Shown here: in pieces, positions 10,992-20,560 of the stretch
How the letters are laid out: every line of letters starts with the position of its first letter
Numbering within the stretch: position 1 is the stretch's first letter
Source of the DNA: Cyclospora cayetanensis
Lineage: Eukaryota; Apicomplexa; Conoidasida; Eucoccidiorida; Eimeriidae
NCBI RefSeq assembly: GCF_002999335.1
Contig: NW_020312192.1
Coordinates: 244,806 to 308,805, forward strand
Reading direction: 5' to 3'
Length of the DNA stretch: 64,000 nucleotides
Notes under the pieces: generated by a model
Seen by the model: the letters and a program-made list of their open reading frames with translations, nothing else
Database searches by the model: none
What the model was told of the DNA's origin: nothing
Program-made: the position numbers and the translations under genes

Positions 10992-13900
10992 GTCTCTCTC
11001 TGTCTCTCTCTGTCTCTGTCTCTCTGTCTGTCTGTCTGTCTCTCTGTCTCTCTGTCTGTCTGTGTCTGTACGGCTCTCCGGTGTAGAGTGCAAACGTTAG
11101 GCTCAGATTTCGAGCTTTAAGGCATGCTCTCAGGCGAGACCTGTTCTGGAAAGAGCACGCGTTCTCCCCCTTCCCAGTGGCTGCAGCGGCCGTCAGCCAG
11201 ATGCTGACCGATTACAACACAGAGCTCGCTAAGATGGGTCGTAGCAAGCCTGATGCCTTCTCTCAACCAGGTGAGGCCGAAGTATAAGCTGCCGGGATTC
11301 TTCGACGCAGAGGGGAAACCCTGTCACCAGACCTCCTGAAAGGGCCAAAAACTCTTCATTCTTCAGAACCCCTAGACAGACCCTCGGGATGTATGCTAGG
11401 CTTGGAAAGGGTGCACGGCCGCGAAATACGCTTACGCTACGCTGCCACCTCCCTGCCTAGCTCTCTCTCTCTACGCATTGGGTTGCCTTGGCTGCTGTGC
11501 TACGTAGGCGGGGCCGACTTCTCTTCCGATATTTTAAAGGCAGTCGATGTGCTACCAGACCTCGCAGACAAGAAGCGTTCCCTCGATGCGCATACCACTA
11601 TTGCGACGGCCCTTGTCTCTACAATCAAGGAAAGAGGACTCGACAGGTGGTGGCTTACGTCTGAAATCTCCTCATCTTTGCATACAGTATCTCTGTCTTC
11701 TTGTGCAGCCCCTTCTCCTCCCCTTGTCGCTGTGTATGGACACCCGCGAGTCTGCGAGTCTCTTCTCCTGTCTGGCCGCGCGGCCTTCTTTTCCCACTTT
11801 GCTTCAAATTCGCCTAGCCCTCCTCCTCAGCTCTGCGCGTCCCCTGCTGCCAATTTCCCTGCAAGAATTCATGGCTCCGACAGCCTCCCTTACTTTAAGC
11901 GCCTTCGCAGGCTCAATGTCTCTGCCCCCTTCTTGCTGCGTTCTGCCCTCTTTTAGATACTTCGAGCTTGAGCAAGGCCTCCCTCAAGACCGCGAGGCGG
12001 CTGTCACCTCAGCTGTCCGCCAGTGTCTGGCTCCTGAGGCTCCCGGGACGCTCGAAGACAAATTGCGCCTCCTCGCGTGTCTTTACGTCTCTAGACGTCC
12101 GCGCAGACCGTCCTTTGCCGCTGACTTAGCGCACCCGTCTCTGCGTGTTTCCTCTTCCCTCGACTTTTTGTGCTGACTCAACATTGTTGACCTGTCTCAC
12201 ACACGACCCTCAGGATGCGGTTTCTTGCTATTTCTGCCTGTGTTGTGCCCACTCGCCCCAGTCTTTAGCCCTAGAGCGTCTCTTACTCTCCGCATCTGAC
12301 TTCTTGAGGCGTCCTTTCTTGCTGGCTCCTCAGCTTCTTTCCCAAAGCCACAATTCGAAGCTCTCATCTCCGAGTTGCAGAAACAAGGGGCAGACGTCGC
12401 ATCCCTTCAGTTCCTTAGCAAATTCAGCGTCAGACCCCACAAAGGCCCTGCGGCTCCCTTTCCTTCTGCCGTTCCAGCCCTCCCGTTCATCATAAGCCTT
12501 CTTTCTATTTCCACCTATCCCTCTTATAGTCTCTCTGTCTGACGGCCTCCGTTCTCTTCTTGCCGTTTACCTCTCGGTGTGCTTCCTCGTGTCTCCTGCT
12601 GACCCTTTTCCAACTGTATATATTACTCTCAGTACTTATTCAAAGGAGTAGAATTAAGTCCTTATGGACTACGTGAAGTAGCGCTAGAGAGTCAGAATTA
12701 GAATAGCCACATAACCCCTGTTTTTCTAAGACACCGGATATGTCTACAACGCGCATCTCACTTTTGAACCTGTTTATGTGGCATTCTGCTCAAGCGTGCT
12801 GTCTATCCCCTTGGTTACCTGTTTCCAATTACAGCGGCCTCTTTTTCTGCCTGCACTGTCATATGTAGTCGCCCTGCATATCTGCCACCAACCTTACCGG
12901 CCGAAGCCGTTTTCTTTCTGCATATCTTTGGTGTGACTCATGCCTGCATCTGAGGCCTCCTCCCAACCTGCTATCTGCCTCTCAGTGCTTCTCCTTGGCT
13001 CCGATCTTGTTCTCTGCTTCAGGCAATCCGCTCAATGAACTGGGAATTGCAAAGCGTGACCCCCTCAGGAACCTCCTCGGCCTCTGCGGCCCTCGAAGGC
13101 CTTGGCACGAAGTTTCTAGACAAAGGACGGGGGCTTCTTCAGGCACGCCTCTTCGATATCTTGCTATTTTTCCCTTCTCCTTTTCTCCACCTTGCCCTTT
13201 TCGCCACTCTTCGTCTTTCTATTGCCGTCCCTCCCCTACTACCCCTACCCCTTGCCTCTGTGTCTGCCTTCATGGCGCTCACTCTGTGAGTCCGCTACTT
13301 GTCTCCATGCCTTTGACCTCCTCATTGTGTCCAAATTCCGAAGCCTTCCTGTGCGTATATTCGTTTAACCGTTGAATTCTCACTCCTCCTTGCTTCCTGT
13401 ATGCAATTCTAAGGGCGCAGTGCGCTGTGTCCAAGTCCATCATGTCAAGCCCTCTGCAGCTCTGTCTGCTGCTCTATCTATTAGGGGGTCAAGAACCTTT
13501 TGGTGAGAAAGGCGTCTCCCATTGCGCAGCTCCTTGAGGGTCTCCTCGAGGGCCAGGAGGCTCCAGGACGCCAAACGATGAGCCTCAAGGTATTTGTGAT
13601 GGACTCTTCCTTGACAGCTCCTATAAAACCCTTTTTGCGCACACCACCAAGAAGGCCTCGATCTGGGGGCGTCAGAGAACATACTGCAGGACCATTGTCA
13701 CCTGATTTGCTGGTGCTATGTGGATGTCAACTGTGTGTGTCTGGCGGCCGTTCCTGCTGCAGCGAGGACAGCGATCATCAGGGCCCGGCAGCACAGCCGT
13801 GTCTCCTGGCGGACACTCAGTTCGAGGCAGCCCAGTTAGACAAGCAATCGTCTTTGTTGTGGGAGGGGCCTCTTACGTGGAGGCTGCAGCGATCAGAGAA

Positions 13901-14225
13901 CTGGCTGCTAGGACGCAGAAACAGGTACGGGGAATCCGTGGCTATTATTCGCTGGCGGTGCTGTTGCGCGACCGGGCAAAACACCAGTCCCAAGTGGATG
14001 TATGAAAACCCACAAACACTTCTTTTCTGTCCGTCTCGAAAGTCACACGAGCCAGGCACCCCTACTGACTGGCCTCAAAGGGTATAGCGACCGCTGCCGC
14101 AGCTGCTGCAAGCGTTGTGGCAGCCGCCTCATCTTGCGGTGTCTCCTCAGCTCATCTTCGGCTCTACTGAGTTCGTAAGCCCCAATGAATTCCTGGAGGA
14201 ATTAACTCAGCTAGGCCACGAGTGA
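7932..14225 (+). CDS. SLY1: SLY1-type Sec1/Munc18 vesicle-fusion protein
   Basis: SLY1 (SCFD1) binds syntaxin-5/Sed5 SNAREs and licenses ER-Golgi membrane fusion. I resolve 15 exons: 7932-8120, 8375-8602, 9106-9223, 9408-9478, 10059-10175, 10333-10412, 10727-10801, 11134-11270, 11508-11646, 11957-12086, 12348-12428, 13023-13142, 13485-13589, 13763-13924, 14151-14225. They sum to 1827 bases (608 residues); the family has about 640. Signature blocks in order: 'WKVLIFDEAAKDILAPLM', 'EAPAVYLVSSSKESI', 'LSVLATLGVVPLI', 'DREFDLLTMLQHTWLYGAL', 'FWKEHAFSPFP', 'LPDLADKKRSLDAHT', 'GTLEDKLRLLA', 'GVKNLLVRKASPIAQLLE', 'QAIVFVVGGASYVE', and a C-terminal 'LIFGSTEFVSPNEFLEELTQLGHE'. About 20 residues expected between exons 2 and 3 were not found, so one small exon may be missing. 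Exon 12 may end at a GC donor. Confidence 0.93.
8230..8312 (+). repeat. TA/TG microsatellite in SLY1 intron 1
   Basis: Mixed (TATG)n, (TA)n and (TG)n tract inside intron 1 of SLY1; the transcribed strand is TG-rich. Confidence 0.85.
9551..9660 (+). repeat. AC/AT and ATAG microsatellite in SLY1 intron 4
   Basis: CACATATACACACA and TATATATACA runs followed by degenerate copies of CATAGATAGGTACA. The sense strand is AC-rich, opposite to the other intronic arrays in the window. Confidence 0.85.
10908..11066 (+). repeat. CTGT/CTCT tetranucleotide array in SLY1 intron 7
   Basis: About 160 bases of interspersed TCTG and TCTC units, a pure pyrimidine-plus-G tract in the sense strand. It lies between exon 7 (ends 10801) and exon 8 (starts 11134) and would form a very long polypyrimidine stretch upstream of the acceptor. 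Confidence 0.92.
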
Positions 14226-15382
14226 AACAGTCCCTGGGGCCCTCCCCTGAACGGGCTCTTAATGGTGAGGGGGTGTTGAGAGGTTGGGGGAAGGCCTTAG
14301 GTGCCTCTCCTGTACCGCAGTGGGCCCCCGATTGGCTTGAAAGAGAGCTTCTGCGGATCTCTTGCTCGCAATTGCCAAGTCATCAAGCACTGTTCTCTGG
14401 GGAACCCTTAGAGTAAAGTTTTTAGTCTTTGCCCAGGCCTGTCGAGAATCTGTGTAGTCAATGGGGGTCCCGCCACGGTTTATCCTCAGTCTTTTGCAGA
14501 TTAAAGGCCGCCTCCTTCGAGCCCTGCAGGCTGGCACCCTTAACCTCTACGAAATAGCTTTGCTACCAGGGGCCCTGCCTATCAAGAGCATATCAACCAG
14601 TGTATACCACAGTGCATTTGTTCTACAACCTAGCGTCTAGGTCTCAAAGCTACGTAGAGTACCCTTCGTTTGAGCCGATCTTTGGTGGGAGGGAAGCTGA
14701 GAGCGCGCTTCATGCGGCTGCGCAACAAAAATGAGCCGTTGCTCGTTGCCTGGCTTCATAGGCTGCACTAGAAAAACGGGACTCAGTGAGATCAGAGGCA
14801 ATACTGGGACCAGCAGCACTAGGCATGGCAGCACCAGTGGTAGGCTCAGTTCCAGTCGCAGGTAATGCCTCCTTACACATGCCCGAAGTTGCATTTATCT
14901 CCTCCACGGGGCGCTACACGGGCCAACTGTATCCTTAGGGCTCAAGGGAGACACGCCGACTTCCCGACCCTTCCTCCCTAATCTTACTCTGCTCTTAGAT
15001 CTGCTTAACCACCACTTGAAGGACTGTCCGAAGCGAAAGCGAATCCGTACGGCGTAGGCAGTGGAGAAAGAAGGGCCCCTCTTGGCATGCGACTAGCGCT
15101 CACTGGCAGCCTCGATCGATCTACGCCTCAATCTGTTCCCATGGGTTTGTACGCCCTCTATCTTGTTTAAATGTGATATTCAATGTTATTTTGAGGATTA
15201 ATGCTTTTTTCTTGCGGTTCAGCTGCTGTTGCTGCCGCTGTTTCTTAAGCCCAGTGGTTCTTACCACTGGCCATTGGGTAACTTCCTGTGCATGGTATCC
15301 AGTTTTCGGCCATCCTCAGGGCCTCACAGAGGGTTTTCTTTGGGTTTCTTCAGAGAGTATCTCTGTAAACGTACACTTGCAA
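14226..15382. other. Intergenic, no gene seen
   Basis: Between the SLY1 stop and the tubulin start, both on plus. Short frames on both strands lack splice or motif support. Pyrimidine-rich stretches near 15180-15260 precede the tubulin start and could belong to its 5' leader. Confidence 0.45.
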
Positions 15383-18300
15383 ATGGTGCGTCAGGTTATC
15401 TGCCTGCATTTTGGCCAGGCAGGCCTTCGCACCGGATGCGCATTTTGGGATTTGTTGTTAGCTGAACAATGCCTTACTTACGAAGGGCGGCCTGGAATAC
15501 CCTTGAAGAGACTGACTTGGGGCCAGCATAGCGACCACATGAATTTCATGAACACCAAAGAAGGGAAAGACGATGTCCCGCCATCGGAGGATTGTTTTTT
15601 CTCCGAGACAGAAAAAGGCAAAAAAGTCCCACGGTCAGCCTCAAGAGTGATCTCTACCTGTTTCCCCGCGCTGAGACTCTGTACGCGTGTCCATGTACTC
15701 CTACGGTTTAAACCAGCAGGAGCCCTTTAACTGTACACCTGAGCGATGCGAATGTTGAGCGTCCGATTCGTAGGTCTCCCGCCCTCATGGCAGATCCTTT
15801 CCTCACTGATTTCCGTTTCAATATTTATCCACGGATACAGCTAGGCAAAGGGGTATTAATGACTTCTGGAGGCATCCTAATGGTTCCGCTTACCGTTTCA
15901 TTTCAGATGCGTGTGTCCATGTAGATGCTCATACAGAGTGTACATGAGCCCATCTGGAGGCTTATAGATGCACATTTAGAACCCGCGCGCATATATATAT
16001 AAGGATATGCGTAGGAACGTTCACCTTAGCGACCGTTTATCCTTTTGCATATTCCCCAATAGGGTTTTTACGCAGACCTGGGGATAAACCCGCACGTGCA
16101 CAGGTGCTCAGGCGAATGTCCGCACAGCCAAGGCCCTAAAAAATGAACGCCAATCCATACCAAGTGCTTGTATTCTTCCTTCAGTGTATCATTTCACGCG
16201 CTGTCTAGATGTGTACCCGCGTTATGTAGCTTTCATTGTCTTCCCCGTTGTACGCTTTCGTCTTTCTATCATCCTCTTGGTTTCGTCGGCCCTCTCACTT
16301 CTGACTCCCCTCTGTCCCCGTGCTTCTTGCTGCTGCACCTGTTTCTTGCCTGCCGAAGCTGCTTCAGCGGCATCTTTCCCTTTGATGCACCACTATTGTC
16401 GGCGTGCTTTCAGGTGTGCCATGCTGGATTTGGACTCTGAATGTCAGAGCGAGATTACCCGCAGCAGCTTGGGTCTCCTCTTTTCGCCTTCTTCTTTTGT
16501 AGGCGGTAAAGAGGACGGCTCTTGTTTGTTTCCTAGAGGCAGGCGACTTGCGTCCACCGACCCCATCAGGGGCCTCGCCGAAGAAGCACTAAGGATACAG
16601 CTGGAGGCAACAGACATGCCCGCAGGTACGCTCCATATAATCGGATAATGCCTTTTGAGCTAGGCAGATAATTGCGTTATCAGTTAGTTAAGTAGCTATT
16701 TAGACTTCATATGGTAGAGGCTCAACCTGTGAGAAACGGGAGCTAGGGAGTAGGCTCTAGTGAACGCTTATGAAGCTTTTACGCCTTAACCTTGACATCT
16801 TTTGGCCGCTAGTTGCTCTTCTCCATCTTACACCTGGGCAAGGCTCTATCCTTTCTAGAGCTCATATCTGTATTGCCTCCGTATGGTCAGGAGCGTGTAA
16901 TCATAGTCTGCGGCTGCTCTGGGAGTTTTCAGGGGTACTGTGCATGCGTTCTCTGGGAGGGGGTGCCGGTTCTGGATTTGGAGAAGAATTACTTTCTCTA
17001 CTCTCTGTTGAGGCCCCCAAGGTCTCGGTGCTGGAGAATCTGTTGTGGCCAGCTACCTATTGTCCTTCCTACCCAGGTGGCCAGACAGCTAGCCGTCTGG
17101 CAAGCCAATCAGCTAGCTGTCTGGAACCGTACAATGCCCTACTCTCAGTAGATGGAATTATAGAAAGGGGTGGGGGGGCGCTCCTCATGGATAACGCAGC
17201 TCTCTCTGGCCTCATTAGATCGACTGTTGCCTCCGTCCATCCCTTCATTGCGGATATCAATCAGGTCATAGCACAGGCCCTTGCCAGTAAGTACCACACC
17301 ACACTTGACTGGTGTGTCTCTCCCTTTGAAATGTACTCTATCACAGAGGTCCCCACAGTGCCTGTGTGGATCCCTCGCTTTGATAGGCACATAAATGGCA
17401 TCTCATGCAGGGCGCCATAGAAGTGAAGCCATCAATTTCTAGCCTCCCCCTGCATGCACTTCTGTTATGCCTTTCACATGGGGATTATGCATGAGGGCTG
17501 CACTACGCCTTGGAATTTAAGAATTTGTTGCTGCCTGCTGGTGTGCGCTTTTCATGTTAAGGCATTACGTTGTCTCTTCGCTTCCCGTCAGCATCGACAT
17601 GCGACTTGTCGGGCCTGCTATCGAATGCGATTCCTCTGCCGGCCCTATCCTTTCTCTCTGCCTCCTATGCTCCCATTGTTTCAAAAGCGCGTCTTCCCTA
17701 CGTGAAGACCTCCACACGAGATATTACGCTAGAGGTTTTCAAGCAAAAGCAGAGCCTCTTCTCCACTCTCTATGCCGAGGGGATGTTCCTGACAGCTAAT
17801 CTTTTCTACAGGTTATGCATACCTTGTTGTTGCTGTTATGCGAAAGACTGCAGATGCTTTTCGTTGCCCCTCTTCCAACTCTTTTTTGGTGTTGCGGTTA
17901 CTGCTGTACTGCTGCTGTTGCCGATTTTGTAGAGGTACACGGTTACCTTTGCTTTCTGCATTGCCAGAAGCTATAAATGTCCCTCTGGCAGGAGCTTTTT
18001 GTGTTTATAGGACATACGGGCTAGCATATGTGTATTCATGTGCGTTTGTGGCTTCCACAGAGGCCCCATCACCCCTAGTGAGGTCCAGGAGTCGATCCGT
18101 GCCATAAAACATCACAAGGAATATACCTTTGTTGACTGGATACCGACAGCGTTCAAGGCCTCTCTTTGCTCCCAGCCGCCTCTTGGATCTGATGAGGGCC
18201 CCTTGGGGGCTACCAGCAGGGCGTGCTGCCTCGTAGCGAACCACACAGCCAATGCTCTGCAGATCCAACGGACTTTGCAAGATGCTCAAAAAATGCTCGC

Positions 18301-18654
18301 CAAAAGGGCCTTCGTCTTCAGGCAAATTACTAGGCCTAGCCTCCAAACGCTGTAGATCCTGCGGCTTCCTAAGAGCACCTGCGTGCAACGTACGAAAATA
18401 CGATTGCTGGAATCTGTGGTCTCTATTGCGGCTGGTGCTGGTGCTGCTCCGGTCGACGGTGTATTTTCAGGTACGTGAAGGAGGGTTTGGAGGAGGGCGA
18501 GTTTAGTGAGGCTCTGGAGAAAACTCAGTCTTTGTTGGACGCTTACCGGGAGGCAGAGGTGGTGTATGAGTATTATTACGTTGAAGACGAAGAAGCGGAG
18601 AACCAGGGCGAATCAAAGGCTGGAGTACACGCGAAGTCAGCAAGTAAAGCTGAG
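15383..18654 (+). CDS. Highly divergent alpha-tubulin
   Basis: Exons 15383-15633, 16414-16625, 16933-17286, 17592-17811, 18061-18321 and 18471 onward keep phase. The start is 'MVRQVICLHFGQAGLRTG' (alpha: VGQAG T1 region). Then come 'FFSETEKGKKVPR' (alpha: FFSETGAGKHVPR), 'GGGAGSGFG' (T4 loop, normally GGGTGSG), 'EPYNALLS', 'FVDWIPTAFK' (alpha: FVDWCPTGFK), 'KRAFVF' and 'YVKEGLEEGEFSEA' (alpha: YVGEGMEEGEFSEA). It is alpha rather than beta by FFSET, the FVDW block and EEGEFSEA. In the H8 region the ungapped match 'DLSGLLSN' replaces 'DLTEFQTN', so the catalytic Glu254 is Gly. About 15 extra residues sit before EPYN. The last exon may stop at the GAG|GTAACA donor at 18654 or read on to 18975; the tail shows 'EYYYVEDEEAE'. 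The end is uncertain. Confidence 0.85.
17086..17124 (+). repeat. 15-base direct duplication inside tubulin exon 3
   Basis: CAGCTAGCCGTCTGG (17086-17100) recurs with one change at 17110-17124. It lies exactly where the tubulin is longer than normal alpha-tubulin, before EPYN, so it looks like a small tandem duplication that stayed in frame. Confidence 0.8.
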
Positions 18655-20560
18655 GTAACACAGGCAAGGCCATACCTGTTACTGTTGCTACTGCAGCTGG
18701 TGCAACGGACGCTCTGGGGGGCTGAAGCACAAATAACAGCAGTGCTGGCTGCTTCCAACACATACGCGATATCAGCAACAGCAGCATCGCAAACAGCTGT
18801 ATCAGTTCTGCCAACTGCACCACCCCATGCCCTGCGATATTCCGTGTTTGCAGATCTCGGACGCTGCCACCGTTGTGGACGAAGACGAATCCCCCAAATC
18901 TGCCCTTTTCGCCGGCGACACATCTACAAAGGCGGCGAATGTCTAAAAGCTGTGCCGGTAGTGCGAGCTTCGTAGCTGTAGTATAGTAGTTCATGCTGGA
19001 TTGGCAAGAACGGCGTCGCGTACTTCTATCGCAGTGTGTCTGTCATGCCTCCTCCTGGCATCGCTCCAGTGGTTGCTTTGGTGCGTCCACCACGCTTTGC
19101 CGCCCAAGTTGTAGCTGTCTCTTCTCCTGCTGCCGCTTGTATCGTAGGGTAATTGATGTGAAAGCGGTTTCGTTTTTTTGAGGGACGTTTTGGGATTCCG
19201 CAGCACCGGTGGCCACAGCAACAGCAGCCACGGCAGCACTATCAGATGCATTTGATGTACGTTACACTCGGGCATTGCTAGGCGCAAGAAGCATCAATGG
19301 CCCAATACCCTTAGCGGGGGCACCCTTCTTCGTGCGTTTGCTTGTTTGTCGTATCAGCTGATGCTGCTATTATTTCTTATCATTGATACGGCTTTGCTGT
19401 CAATGGCGCTTCCTTCCGCTGCTGCGCCCAGAGAAGGCCCATTGGTTCTTTATTTGAATATACTCAACTTATTGTACATTATGATACTCGGCTTGTAACC
19501 CTTCAAGCCAAAGTCTTTGGCAAACGCAGCTACGAACATCGTAGACAACTAGGCCTTTGCAGGGGCCTCAAGCGATGCTGTCATTGAGATTAAATATTGC
19601 AAGGTGGTTTTGCAGCATTAATCTTAGGCCCGCCCAAAGCCCAGCCTTACCCACTGGGCAGTACACCTCTTGCAGTTACAACTACAAAAAGCATTACTAG
19701 TGTTGTCGCTGACTGTGCTTGTTGCTGGTAAACCCTACTACAAGGGCTTCTTCTCCTTACCAGCAGGGAGGCCAGATGCTGCTGCTAAAGGAGAAAAACC
19801 CCTCCGTCTGCAGGTGCCTATGAACCTCAGACAGCAAAATATAGGGAGGCTGTGAAGGGGCCACAGCAACAGCCGCTGCTGCTGAGTATGCTCTTTGGCC
19901 GTGCAGCGAAGTGTCTGACGGTCCCCCCCCTGCAGCTGCATCATCAAAATCTAAACCGGCGGAAACAGCTGCCCCTGTTGCCCCGGTTTCCTGCGATTGC
20001 ATTGCAGGGTGCAACGGTTCCAGAAGTAGCTGCATCTGCAAAAGCAGCTCGCACCGCCGCAATTGCAGCAGCCGCACGCTACAAGAGAGCATCATATAAC
20101 AGCAGCAGAAGCAGAAGTAGCAGAAGTGTACAACAAGCAGCAGCCGGTTAGGGGCCCAACCTGCAGTGATACCCCGAGAACACAACAGCAGCACCGTTGC
20201 ATCGAAGTGGTGCTGCAGTAGCTGGTCGCACAGCCGCACGCTGCGCAGTAGGGGGCCCCCTACCAAGAGGGCATGAAGTGATAGGGGGGCCCCCATGCTA
20301 CTGCACAGCAGCAGCAGCAGCACTCCGGCGGTGCCTGCAGGGACTGCGGGATCGTCTCCACCAGGGGGTCCCGAGTAGGTGAACGGCTCGTCCACTGTGT
20401 ATTGGTGCTCCGACTGCTGCCTTAGTGTAGCCGCGGAGCGTGGCTGCCACGCTGCAGTCAAGAACATTGGACACAAACGCAAAGTGCAATGCCTAAGAGT
20501 AGCTGATGGCTGCAGGAACAACAGTAGCACCACACACTGCGGGAGCGGGTGCGATGCAGA
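18655..20560. other. Unresolved stretch between convergent genes
   Basis: Holds the uncertain 3' end of the tubulin gene and the 3' side of the minus-strand membrane protein. Dense CAG/CTG triplets start here. A frame near 19670-19855 translates with a hydrophobic start resembling a signal peptide but begins with TTG, not ATG. A Ser/Arg/Ala-rich frame at 19852-20151 could be an exon. Neither has a firm splice or motif, so I call no gene. Confidence 0.35.

Noticed and set aside
10908..11066. Possible CRISPR-like or protein-coding repeat
   Set aside because: Units are 4 bases with no spacers; it is an intronic microsatellite in a eukaryotic gene.
15383..15640. Epsilon- or delta-tubulin
   Set aside because: 'GCAFWDLLLAEQ' looked epsilon-like, but FFSET...VPR, the FVDW block and EEGEFSEA are alpha-tubulin features.
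19670..19855. Small secreted protein
   Set aside because: The hydrophobic start is attractive, but the frame begins with TTG and no ATG or upstream exon was found.
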